Shown here in pieces: positions 38,080-46,545 of a DNA stretch of 47,066 nt. This DNA is from UBA668 sp039796575 (GTDB lineage: Bacteria; Actinomycetota; Acidimicrobiia; Acidimicrobiales; Ilumatobacteraceae), in assembly GCA_039796575.1 (NCBI GenBank), contig JBDKJP010000019.1:1-47066 (forward strand), read 5' to 3'. The notes beneath the pieces were generated by a model. That model was given only the letters and a program-made list of their open reading frames with translations. It did not search any database and was not told the DNA's origin. Numbering within the stretch: the first letter of the stretch is position 1; each line of letters begins with the position of its first letter. The position numbers and the translations under genes were made by a program.

Positions 38080-40020
38080 ATGACCTACAACGCATTCGAC
38101 CAGTGGCGCCGCGAGGCAGTCGGCTCGGAGCCAGCCCTCTCCGTCGTCATCCCTGCGTACAACGAGACTCGTCGCATCGTGCCGACCATCGCGTCGATCG
38201 CGGCCCACCTCGCCGAGCGACGCATCAGCTGGGAGCTGATCGTGGCAGACGACGGGTCCACCGACGGGATGTGCGACGTGCTCCGCCAGCTCGAGCTGGT
38301 CAACTTGCGCATTGTCGGCAGTGGTCAGAACGAAGGCAAGGGCGCGGCCGTACGTCGGGGCCTGACGGCTGCTCGCGGTCGGGCGGTGCTCTTCACCGAC
38401 GCCGACATGTCGACGCCGATCGACCAACTCGACGGCATGTTGGCTCGGCTCGATGCCGGAGCCGACGTGGTGGTGGGATCCCGCGCCGGCGATGGCGCCG
38501 ACGTGAGCGAGAAGTCCGCGCTGCGTTCGCTGTTCTCGTGGACGCTGCAGGTCATCGTCAGTGCCGCGCTGCCGACACGGGTTCGTGACACTCAGTGCGG
38601 CTTCAAGCTGTTCCGACGTGACGCAGCGCATGCACTGGCGAGCGCACAGACGATCGACGGATTCTCCTTCGACCTCGAACTCCTGTACATCGCACGGCGT
38701 TGGGGTCTTCGAGTCGAGGAGGTGGGCGTGCAATGGGTGGACGCCCCCGGCTCGAAGGTCGACCCCGCACGCGAGGCGATCCGCTTCCTTCGTGACATCG
38801 CGAGGATTCGCGTGCGCTCCATGCGCGGCGCATATCGGCGCCCCGCCAGTCGTGACAGCGGCGACTTCCATGTCGCCGTCGTGACGCCGTACCCGCCGTC
38901 GACTCGGACGCTGAACGAGTACGGCACGCACCTGGTGGCCGGGCTCGCGACGAAGCCCGAGATCACCACGCTGAGCGTGTACCACGACGAGACCGACCTC
39001 GGACCGGCCACGGTGCCCGCCGGGGTGCGGGCAGTGCCGACGTGGCGGTTCGGATCATTGACGAATGCCATCAGGATCGTCCGAACCGTTCGCCGCGAGC
39101 GGCCGGACGCAGTCTTCTTCAATCTCCAGTTCGCAACCTTCGGCGACGGCAGGGTCTCTGCGGCGTTGGGGCTGTTGGCTCCGGCCCTCGTGCGCCTCAC
39201 CGGCACCCCGAGCGTGGTGCTCCTGCACAACCTGGTCGACACCGTCGACCTCGAGCGGGCCGGATTCACGCAGAACCGCTTGATCGCACGGGTGTACCTG
39301 GCCATCGGACGTGCGCTGACCCGGATCGTGCTGGCCGCCACCAAGGTGGGCGTCACGCTGCCGGCATACGTCGAGATCCTGCAGGGTCGCTACGGCGCCG
39401 AAAACGTCTACCTCGCTCCTCATGGCACGTTCGACCTCGCCACCGACGACGTCTCCCTCGGTGACGGCCCGCGACAGGTCCTCGCGTTCGGCAAGTTCGG
39501 CACCTACAAGCGCATCGACTGCCTCGTTGCGGCGTATCGCCTCCTCATCGAAGCCGGCTACAACGATCTGGAACTCGTCGTCGGCGGCACCGATGCGGCC
39601 AACACACCGGGTTACCTGGACGGGGTCCGCGCTGCAAACCGTGACCTCGCCGGCCTGAAGTTCACCGGTTACGTCGCCGAGGAGGACGTCGAGGGCCTGT
39701 TCCGGGCCGCCACCGTGGTTGCCTTCCCGTACACCGCCACCACCGGCAGCTCCGGCCCGCTGCACCAAGCCGGGTCGTTCGGTCGAGCCGTCGTCCTGCC
39801 CGCCATCGGTGACTTCATCGAGATCATCGGCGACGAGGGATTCACCGGTGAGACCTTCGAACCAGAGGACGAGATGAGCCTCGCAGGTGCCATCGCCCGT
39901 CTCCTCGACGACGACGAACGACGCGATGCGATCGCGCTGCAGAACGCGGAGGCCGCGGGTGCGCTGCAACTCGTCGACGTCACGGACTGGCACGTGCTGC
40001 ATCTGCTGCACGCCAACTGA
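38080..40020 (+). CDS. GT2-GT4 fusion glycosyltransferase
   Basis: The product is 646 aa. Residues ~18-255 are a GT2 domain like dolichyl/undecaprenyl-phosphate glycosyltransferases: LSVVIPAYNETRRIVPTI, LIVADDGSTDG, GKGAAVRRGL, FTDADMSTP (the DxD) and DTQCGFKLFRRDAA. From ~270 a GT4 domain follows: VAVVTPYPPSTRTLNEYGTH, LLHNLVDTVDLERAG, VLAFGKFGTYKRIDCLVAAY and the GYVAEEDVEGLFRAATVVAFPY C-terminal half with its nucleotide-sugar Glu region. The first half probably loads a lipid carrier and the second adds a further sugar. Both domains are complete. A strong hairpin follows the gene. Confidence 0.85.
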   Translation: MTYNAFDQWRREAVGSEPALSVVIPAYNETRRIVPTIASIAAHLAERRISWELIVADDGSTDGMCDVLRQLELVNLRIVGSGQNEGKGAAVRRGLTAARGRAVLFTDADMSTPIDQLDGMLARLDAGADVVVGSRAGDGADVSEKSALRSLFSWTLQVIVSAALPTRVRDTQCGFKLFRRDAAHALASAQTIDGFSFDLELLYIARRWGLRVEEVGVQWVDAPGSKVDPAREAIRFLRDIARIRVRSMRGAYRRPASRDSGDFHVAVVTPYPPSTRTLNEYGTHLVAGLATKPEITTLSVYHDETDLGPATVPAGVRAVPTWRFGSLTNAIRIVRTVRRERPDAVFFNLQFATFGDGRVSAALGLLAPALVRLTGTPSVVLLHNLVDTVDLERAGFTQNRLIARVYLAIGRALTRIVLAATKVGVTLPAYVEILQGRYGAENVYLAPHGTFDLATDDVSLGDGPRQVLAFGKFGTYKRIDCLVAAYRLLIEAGYNDLELVVGGTDAANTPGYLDGVRAANRDLAGLKFTGYVAEEDVEGLFRAATVVAFPYTATTGSSGPLHQAGSFGRAVVLPAIGDFIEIIGDEGFTGETFEPEDEMSLAGAIARLLDDDERRDAIALQNAEAAGALQLVDVTDWHVLHLLHAN

Positions 40021-40037
40021 TCGCCCAAGCCGACGAG

Positions 40038-40068
40038 GCCCCTGCCGCACGCCACGTGCGGCAGGGGC
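40038..40068 (+). terminator. Strong hairpin after the GT2-GT4 gene
   Basis: GCCCCTGCCGCAC and GTGCGGCAGGGGC form a perfect 13-bp stem with a 5-base loop; CGACGA/TCGTCG extends it beyond one mismatch. No T-run. Confidence 0.7.
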
Positions 40069-40101
40069 GTCGTCGCGTCTGCACCGCTCGACCGGAACTG
40101 A

Positions 40102-40119
40102 GCCAACCTTGAGGTTGGC
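40102..40119. repeat. Hairpin upstream of the STAS-flippase operon
   Basis: GCCAACC-TTGA-GGTTGGC is a perfect 7-bp stem with a TTGA loop, about 75 bases before the first STAS start. Operator or transcript hairpin is possible; nothing else is seen in the 40069-40192 gap. Confidence 0.4.
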
Positions 40120-40192
40120 CAGGGCCTCCCTTGAAATGAGCGTCGCATCATGTCGAGCACCGGCACTTCCGCCGAACTCGACTGGAGCAACA

Positions 40193-40498
40193 ATGTCTCT
40201 TCTCACCTTCGACCAGAGCACCACGCCGGCGGCCACGACGTTCGTAGCCCCGAAGCGATTCGACGTCCACACCGTCAGCTCGTTGCAGGACTGGGTCGAC
40301 GGCCACGCCGACGCCGGGCGCGTCCACCTCACGATCGACGCGTCCGAAGTCCGGTTCGTGGATCTCGCCGCCATCGAGCACCTCGAAGCGTTGGCTGAGC
40401 ACCCGGAGCGCAGCATCGGCATCACCTCGCCGTCGATCGCGATGGCGCTCACGCTCGAGTTCCTCCGGCCGAGCGCCGAGCTGGCCGAGGTGGCGTGA
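40193..40498 (+). CDS. STAS-domain protein 1
   Basis: The product is 101 aa with GGAG upstream of the ATG. The fold pattern is that of anti-sigma-factor antagonists: VAPKRFDVHTVSSLQDWVDG, the strand VHLTIDASEVRFVDLAAIEH, and a GITSPSIAMALTLEFL helix. In SpoIIAA-type proteins a Ser in the DSSG loop is phosphorylated; here the loop is VDLAAI, with no Ser. It overlaps the second STAS gene by one base (TGATG). No anti-sigma kinase is nearby. Confidence 0.75.
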   Translation: MSLLTFDQSTTPAATTFVAPKRFDVHTVSSLQDWVDGHADAGRVHLTIDASEVRFVDLAAIEHLEALAEHPERSIGITSPSIAMALTLEFLRPSAELAEVA

Positions 40499-40833
40499 TG
40501 AACACCGCAACGATCAGCGAACTCGGAGTCCACACCACGGACCATGCCGACGGCTCGGTGTCCGTCGTTGTCACGGGCTCGCTCACCGTGCTCACGGCCG
40601 CCCAGCTGCGCCGCCGTCTCCACGCCACGGCCGAGCAGCAGCCGGCGACCATCCACGTCGACCTGACCGATCTGAACAGCCTCGACGCTGCCGGCATCGT
40701 CGCGGTCACTGCGCCGTTGCTGAAGGCGCGCCGCAACGGCGTGCGCGCTGAGGTCTCGCTGCCGGTCCGGCCTTCCGCTCGGGACTTCGCCGATCAGGCC
40801 GGCGTGCTCCCGCTCCTCAACGCGCTGTCATGA
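40498..40833 (+). CDS. STAS-domain protein 2
   Basis: The product is 111 aa. VSVVVTGSLTVLTAAQLRRR, IHVDLTDLNSLDAAGIVAVT and LKARRNGVRAEVS follow the STAS strand-helix order. The phospho-Ser position is again Ala (LDAAG instead of DSSG), so classical phosphorylation control is unlikely. It overlaps the previous gene by one base and the flippase by four (ATGA), so all three are made together. The pair may form a heterodimer or bind the flippase or another partner. Confidence 0.78.
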   Translation: MNTATISELGVHTTDHADGSVSVVVTGSLTVLTAAQLRRRLHATAEQQPATIHVDLTDLNSLDAAGIVAVTAPLLKARRNGVRAEVSLPVRPSARDFADQAGVLPLLNALS

Positions 40834-42083
40834 GCCGCCCGGAGGACACCCGACGTCACCCGAGGCTGCTGAAGGGTGGCGTGAGCGTCGGCGCCGCAAC
40901 GGCGTTCGCCAGTGCCGCCAACTACGGCAGCAACGTGGTGATGGGGCGCTCGCTGGACCCTGATGCCTTCGGCGACGCGGCGCTTCTCGTGAGCGGCCTG
41001 CTGTTCATCAGCGCCGTGGCCCTCGGCCTTCAACTCACCGTGGCCCGGGCGCTCGCCTCCGGCACCGGTCATGGTGCGCTCGTCCGCGGCCGCCATCGCG
41101 CCGCAGTGGTGGGCACCGCGGTCGCCGTCGTCATCGCGGCCGCTTCCCCGCTCCTGGCGCAGGCCTTCAACATGGCATCCGCACTCCCGCTGGTGCTGCT
41201 CGCCGCTGGTGTCCCGTTCTTCTTTCAAGCCGCGGTCGGCCGTGGCGCCGCGCAGGCGAACGGCGAGTTTGCTCGACTCGCCGCTTCGATCGGGTTGGAG
41301 GCGTTGGTTCGAGTGCTCGTCGTCGTCGGCGTGCTCGCCCTCGATTGGGGCCCGGCTGGCATCGCCCTCGCACTGAGTCTTGCGTTCGCCGCCGCAGTAC
41401 TTCCCTGCTGGAACGTGGTCGGAGCAGATCAGCCTCGAACCAACGTCGCTGCTGGCAACGGCGCTATCACGGCAACAGTGCTGTTGCTCGTCGCCCAGGT
41501 CGTGATCGCGAACAGCGACGTGTGGATCGTCGCGGCGCGCCTTCCCGGCGAGATCGGTCGCTACGCCGCAGTCGCCCTCATCGGACGTCTCGTGTTCGTG
41601 ACCGCCTCGTCTGTGGTGACCGTCGTGTTCCCCACACTCGTGGCCGGTGGCAGCTCGAGCAACGCCCTCCTTTGGAAGGCGGTCACCATCATGGTGGCCT
41701 TCGGCAGTGCGCTGACCGGTGCCGCGTACCTCTTCGGCGGGGCACTTGTCGAAGGGATGATGGGTGCTCAGTACGCGGGGAGCGGCGACCTGTTGTGGCC
41801 GTACGCCGCGGCGACGACGTGCTTCGTCGTTGCCAACATGCTGGCGATCAATGGTGTGGCACGAGGCCGGATCATGATGCCGGCAATGCTCCTCGCCGGC
41901 GCGATCACGCAGGTTGCCGTCCTCGTCGCCGGTTCGAGCTCGGGCTTGTCATGGGTGGTGTGGGCACAGGTGGCCGTCATGGCCACGCTGGCATTCACGA
42001 TGCTCGCCGCGACCGTTGCGACACAGGTTCGCATCCCCTCGCTCGCGTGGTGGCACCCGCGAACGAGTCCGTCCAGGGCATGA
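40830..42083 (+). CDS. Wzx-like oligosaccharide flippase (MOP superfamily)
   Basis: The product is 417 aa with about 12 hydrophobic segments. The N-terminus KGGVSVGAATAFASAANYGS and the pattern of one long helix pair per repeat fit polysaccharide exporters of the Wzx/MOP group. There are charged residues in loops but no ABC motifs. It should flip a lipid-linked sugar unit across the membrane. The ATG overlaps the STAS 2 stop. A 56-base gap separates it from the next gene. Confidence 0.8.
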   Translation: MSRPEDTRRHPRLLKGGVSVGAATAFASAANYGSNVVMGRSLDPDAFGDAALLVSGLLFISAVALGLQLTVARALASGTGHGALVRGRHRAAVVGTAVAVVIAAASPLLAQAFNMASALPLVLLAAGVPFFFQAAVGRGAAQANGEFARLAASIGLEALVRVLVVVGVLALDWGPAGIALALSLAFAAAVLPCWNVVGADQPRTNVAAGNGAITATVLLLVAQVVIANSDVWIVAARLPGEIGRYAAVALIGRLVFVTASSVVTVVFPTLVAGGSSSNALLWKAVTIMVAFGSALTGAAYLFGGALVEGMMGAQYAGSGDLLWPYAAATTCFVVANMLAINGVARGRIMMPAMLLAGAITQVAVLVAGSSSGLSWVVWAQVAVMATLAFTMLAATVATQVRIPSLAWWHPRTSPSRA

Positions 42084-42139
42084 TGAGATGGTGAACGCAG
42101 TGCTTCGTCGATACCGATCACCGCGATGGTCGTGACCAG

Positions 42140-45100
42140 GTGATCCGCAGCCCACACGATGCGGTGACGCGCCGATCGATCCGTCGGATCGTGCTCGTCG
42201 TCGGTCTCGTGTACTACGTGGCAGCACTCATCATCTTCCGTCACGTACTGACATCGATCCCGTCGATCCTTCGCGGTGAGTCGGTCATCGTCGGCGACGA
42301 GCTCGTGCCGTACTTCAACCCTCGTACGCAGTTGCTCGAGCAGGCCGAGGGCCGGTTCAACGAGCTGACCAACGGATACGAGTTCCGTGTGCGATACGCA
42401 TTCCTCACGACGTGGCTCCGACACTACCAGGTGCTGCCGTTCGCGATCCTGATCGTGATTCCCTCCATCTTCTGGGCCGTCTACTACACCACCGCGAAGT
42501 TCATCGACCGCGTCTTCACCGGACTAGCGCCGCAGACGGTGTACATCGCAACTGCGTTTCCGACCGCTCTGATCTACCTCATCATGACCTACGCCAAGGT
42601 CACCCACTTCTACACGTTGGTGCTCGGGCTGGCGATGATGACGATGTCGTCCCTGCTCATGTTGTGGGCTGTGCTGTTCGAGCCGGTGAAGTGGCGGCGT
42701 TGGATGGTGCTGTCGAGTGTCATCACGCTCTTCAACCCCGCGGTGCACTATCTCGTGCTGTTCACCTTGTTCTTCGCGATCGCCACGGTCACGATCGCCC
42801 TCGGGGAGTTCGCACGGTGGATCCGCCGCGGCGGCCCGGCACGCCTGCACCGAGTGCCCCGCACCGCGTGGCGGCTGGCGGTGCGACGAGGTCGGTGGCG
42901 AAAGTTTCGTGTGTTGCGACGCCGTCTCTTCCAGAATCCGCTTGGCCGATGCTTCGGCGCCGGCGCGATCTATCTCTTCGTGGCGCTCGTCCCGTACGCA
43001 CTGTTCGTGAAGTTCGTCGCACTCCGAGGGGTACCGAACCTCTCCGAGACCGTGCCCGGCGATTACTACTTCATCCGTGATGCGTCGGTCTCGTGGCTGC
43101 ACATCCTGTCGTGGGATCTGGCGGGCATCACCGACAAGATCCTCTTCGGCGACTACCTCGCCAAGGTGCCGCGGTACCCCAACATCGTCTACTCGCTGCT
43201 GCTGATCGGTCCGCTGCTCTTCCCACTGCTGCGACGGCAACTCCTTCCCTCGCGCGCGCACCGCCAACTGCTCGGGGTGGTCTACGTCTCGATCGCCTTC
43301 TCCATCTGGGCAACGATCGGCTACGCGGAGCCGATCTGGTTCCCGACGTTCCACCGTGCACTCGCGGGGCTCACGCAGGCCGCCAACGCGACCAACACGC
43401 CACTCGGCGGGCTCACGCTCGCAGTCACGAGCACCATCGTGCAGGTGCTGCGTTTCCCTCACCGATTCCAGCTGATCCTCTTCATGTTGGCGCCGATGGT
43501 GATGACACTGTCACTGGCCGTCGCGATCGACGGCTTGAGTGGACGGTGGAGCCGAAGTCTCACGGTGACGCAGCGGGAATCCCACCCACGCTTCGTCGAC
43601 CGGACCCGCCGAGATCAGCTCGTCGTACGTTCGGTCGCGACCCTGTGGGTCGCATCGGTGTTCTTCACACCGTTCTGGTCGAACGGCCCCTACCGCCGGG
43701 TGTTCAGCTCGGGCGACATGGCCGGCTTCCTCGCGCCGTACCCGGTTCACGACCTCAAGGAGTTGAAGACTGCGATCTCCGCCCTCCCCGACGGCAAGAC
43801 GGTGGTCCTTCCCCCGACCGAAACGGCAAAGCTGGTCACCGACGACAACGGCGTCGATCACAAGTTCATCGACAAGTTCTTCATCTACTACCTCGACAAA
43901 CCCAGCTACTACTATGGCTTGACCGGTGACGTGAAGAACAAGTTCGAGTTCTTCCTGATGCTTCGAGGCATCTACTACCAGCAGGACTGGTGGGTGAACA
44001 TCGCACGCGACCTCGACATCCGCTACCTCGTGGTGAATCGGAAACTCCGCGACAACCGCGGTGTCGGAGCCGAGTACCTGCCCGATGTCGAGAGCTACAC
44101 CGAACCAGGCATCCAGCGTCTCGACGACCATTTCGCACTGCGGTTCGAGAACAAGACCTTCGCGCTCTACGAACTCACCGACCCGCCTCACGAGAACCGC
44201 CCAACGCTGCTGGTCGACTCGAGTTGGAACACCTACCTCGACCTCGTCTTCACACGACTCGACCTCAGCCGATGCTACGACTTCGAGTATCTCCCCTACT
44301 TCGACCCGACATCGGTGGACACCGATGCGCCGATCGCGCTCCTGACCGACGATGAACGCACCTCGGCGCTCGACCTGTACCTGCTCGATCACCCAGAGCT
44401 CATCGGAAAGCCAGACACCAAAATCTTCGCGTTCAACCCCGACATCATCGCATCGAGCTACTACCTGTCGCCGATGTTCCGATCGTTCCTGCTGTTCTCC
44501 AACACGAAGTGGAACCGAACCGAGATGATCACTCCAGGCATGTTCGGGGCGTTGCGTGGCTCGTTCATCGGCGTGCCCAGGGCGACGGCGTTCGACGTGC
44601 CGCTCATCATCGACCAACCAGGCCGCTACCACGTGCTGCTCCGCGGTGCACCCACGATCAACGACGTGGAGATCACGTCCGCGTCGCTCGACTACGACGC
44701 GTCGTTCGAGCTCCGGTCACCAGCGGAGTCCGTTCAGTACTTCACACTCGACGAGGTGTACACATCGGACCGCGTGCCCGTCGACACCACGAGAATGGAC
44801 TCGAGCGACCTGGAGTCGGCGATTCCCGATCGGCTCGTGCCGGTGAACGTCGGCTTCGGCTACCACGACCTCGGAGTGGTCGACGCGGCGGTCGGGGTCC
44901 ACAAGTTCCGCGTCACGAAGTCCGACTCGAACCCGATGCTCGTGGAAGGCATCACGCTGATTCCCGAAGCCGAGTACGAGGCGTTGACCCTCGATCCCCG
45001 CATGTCCGTCATCGATGACCCGGACGAGCTCGACTGCGCCACGCGGTACCCGGTTCGGTCTCCCGAGGATCTGTACGTCGACCCTGCGGCGAACGCGGAA

Positions 45101-45352
45101 CACCCGGACCTCACCAACGCGGAGTTGATGGACCTCGCTGCGGCCGGGGTGGAGGACCTCGTGCCCGACTCCAGCGGCGGGGTCGGGCCCACGTGGGTCG
45201 CATTGGCCACGACGTCGTTGCTGCTGGTCCTCAGTGGTCTGGTCATCCGCTGGCGGGCGCGCCGCACGGACGATGACGATGCCGCCGACAGCGACAGCGA
45301 CGACAACGACGATGAACCCGACACCCAACCCCACCCTGAACGGCAGGAATGA
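42140..45352 (+). CDS. Large membrane protein, probable GT-C-type glycosyltransferase or YfhO-like
   Basis: The product is 1070 aa, GTG start. A dozen hydrophobic segments fill ~15-520. The first outer loop has IVGDELVPYFN, with the Asp-Glu pair at the place where GT-C enzymes keep their catalytic acidic motif. Residues ~540-1010 form a large extracytoplasmic part with many Tyr and Asp. One more membrane helix follows (ALATTSLLLVLSGLVIRW near 1020-1037), and the C-terminus is a run of Asp/Glu/Ser. GT-C enzymes take sugars from polyprenyl-phosphate carriers, which would suit the upstream GT2 domain. The class is uncertain; it is coupled to the pyruvyl transferase gene. Confidence 0.72.
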   Translation: MIRSPHDAVTRRSIRRIVLVVGLVYYVAALIIFRHVLTSIPSILRGESVIVGDELVPYFNPRTQLLEQAEGRFNELTNGYEFRVRYAFLTTWLRHYQVLPFAILIVIPSIFWAVYYTTAKFIDRVFTGLAPQTVYIATAFPTALIYLIMTYAKVTHFYTLVLGLAMMTMSSLLMLWAVLFEPVKWRRWMVLSSVITLFNPAVHYLVLFTLFFAIATVTIALGEFARWIRRGGPARLHRVPRTAWRLAVRRGRWRKFRVLRRRLFQNPLGRCFGAGAIYLFVALVPYALFVKFVALRGVPNLSETVPGDYYFIRDASVSWLHILSWDLAGITDKILFGDYLAKVPRYPNIVYSLLLIGPLLFPLLRRQLLPSRAHRQLLGVVYVSIAFSIWATIGYAEPIWFPTFHRALAGLTQAANATNTPLGGLTLAVTSTIVQVLRFPHRFQLILFMLAPMVMTLSLAVAIDGLSGRWSRSLTVTQRESHPRFVDRTRRDQLVVRSVATLWVASVFFTPFWSNGPYRRVFSSGDMAGFLAPYPVHDLKELKTAISALPDGKTVVLPPTETAKLVTDDNGVDHKFIDKFFIYYLDKPSYYYGLTGDVKNKFEFFLMLRGIYYQQDWWVNIARDLDIRYLVVNRKLRDNRGVGAEYLPDVESYTEPGIQRLDDHFALRFENKTFALYELTDPPHENRPTLLVDSSWNTYLDLVFTRLDLSRCYDFEYLPYFDPTSVDTDAPIALLTDDERTSALDLYLLDHPELIGKPDTKIFAFNPDIIASSYYLSPMFRSFLLFSNTKWNRTEMITPGMFGALRGSFIGVPRATAFDVPLIIDQPGRYHVLLRGAPTINDVEITSASLDYDASFELRSPAESVQYFTLDEVYTSDRVPVDTTRMDSSDLESAIPDRLVPVNVGFGYHDLGVVDAAVGVHKFRVTKSDSNPMLVEGITLIPEAEYEALTLDPRMSVIDDPDELDCATRYPVRSPEDLYVDPAANAEHPDLTNAELMDLAAAGVEDLVPDSSGGVGPTWVALATTSLLLVLSGLVIRWRARRTDDDDAADSDSDDNDDEPDTQPHPERQE

Positions 45353-46524
45353 TGGAGACCAACGCCCGCAAGATCGTGTTCCTCGGCACGCACGGTCAGT
45401 ACAACATCGGCGACGAGCTGTTGCTCGAGACGTTCCTCTTCACGCTCGGGGCAGAACACCGCTACGTGGTGAACACCTACGATCCGAGGTTCACCAGCGC
45501 CCAGCTCGACGGCCGGTACGAGGTCGAGCTCATCGACACCGGCGGCGACCGCCGGGCGCTCCTCGGGCACCTCCGCCGCTGCGACGCCGTCGTGTTCGGT
45601 GGCGGCTCGATCATCAAGGAGCTCTACGCCTCGACTGGCCGGAACCGATACTCGACGCTGTTGATGATCCTTGCGATCGTCACTTTTGCGAACGTCACCC
45701 GTCGTCCGATCGCAATGCTCAACATCGGCGTCGGTCCGATCACCACACGCACGGGACGGCTGCTCGCCCGGGCGGTGCTCGGACAAGTCGACCTGCTGAC
45801 GGTTCGCGATCATCGATCGTACGAGACCTGCCGTGAGATCGGTCTCCCCGCTTCGAAGGTCCAACTCGCCACCGACGCGGTGTTTGCGGTCGACCGGCAG
45901 TGGCTGCTCGGAAGCGACACGACCACGACCTCTCCCGCGCCCGTCGACAGGCCTCTGCGGTTCGCACTCAATCTCAACTACGACATCGCGAACCCCGACA
46001 ACTGGGAACTGTTCAACGAACGTCTCGCGGCGGGCCTGAACGGTCTGCACGAACGTCGACCGATCGAACTCCACCTTCTCCCGATGCAGGCCGGCTTCAA
46101 GACCAACGACGACGTGCAAGTACTCGACGCGTTCGTTCGACGCACGCCGGACATTCCAGTGATCCGCCATGCACCCACCACGTACCAGGACGTCGCTCGG
46201 ATCATCGACGACTGCGACCTGCTCGTGAGTGAGCGGTTCCATGCGATCGTGATCGCGTCGCTCCTTGCAACGCCCAGTTTCGTACTTGCGTACGACGTCA
46301 AGGTGAGCGGCCTCAGCGTGATGCTCGACCTCACCGACTACACCATCGACATCAACACCGAGTTCGACGCATCGAGCGTGACCGACGGCCTCGAGCAACT
46401 GGCGCTCGACCTCGAGGGAGCAGCGCGTCGAGTTCACGAACATGCCATGGCGCTCCATGCGATCGCGACGACCCAGGTCGAGGCGTCGAAGGCCTGGATC
46501 GGGAGGACTCGAGGCGCTTCCTGA
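45349..46524 (+). CDS. Polysaccharide pyruvyl transferase-family protein (CsaB/WcaK type)
   Basis: The product is 391 aa. The first ATG (45349) overlaps the previous stop and a second follows directly. IVFLGTHGQYNIGDELLLE at the N-terminus, VVFGGGSIIKE, MLNIGVGPI and the SERFHAIVIASLLATPSFVL block with AYDVKVSGL fit the family, which adds ketal-linked pyruvate to wall or capsule sugars, using phosphoenolpyruvate. It closes the polysaccharide operon and is 21 bases from the stop of the convergent ABC gene. Confidence 0.85.
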   Translation: MMETNARKIVFLGTHGQYNIGDELLLETFLFTLGAEHRYVVNTYDPRFTSAQLDGRYEVELIDTGGDRRALLGHLRRCDAVVFGGGSIIKELYASTGRNRYSTLLMILAIVTFANVTRRPIAMLNIGVGPITTRTGRLLARAVLGQVDLLTVRDHRSYETCREIGLPASKVQLATDAVFAVDRQWLLGSDTTTTSPAPVDRPLRFALNLNYDIANPDNWELFNERLAAGLNGLHERRPIELHLLPMQAGFKTNDDVQVLDAFVRRTPDIPVIRHAPTTYQDVARIIDDCDLLVSERFHAIVIASLLATPSFVLAYDVKVSGLSVMLDLTDYTIDINTEFDASSVTDGLEQLALDLEGAARRVHEHAMALHAIATTQVEASKAWIGRTRGAS

Positions 46525-46545
46525 GCGCCGACCTCCGAGGGGCAT

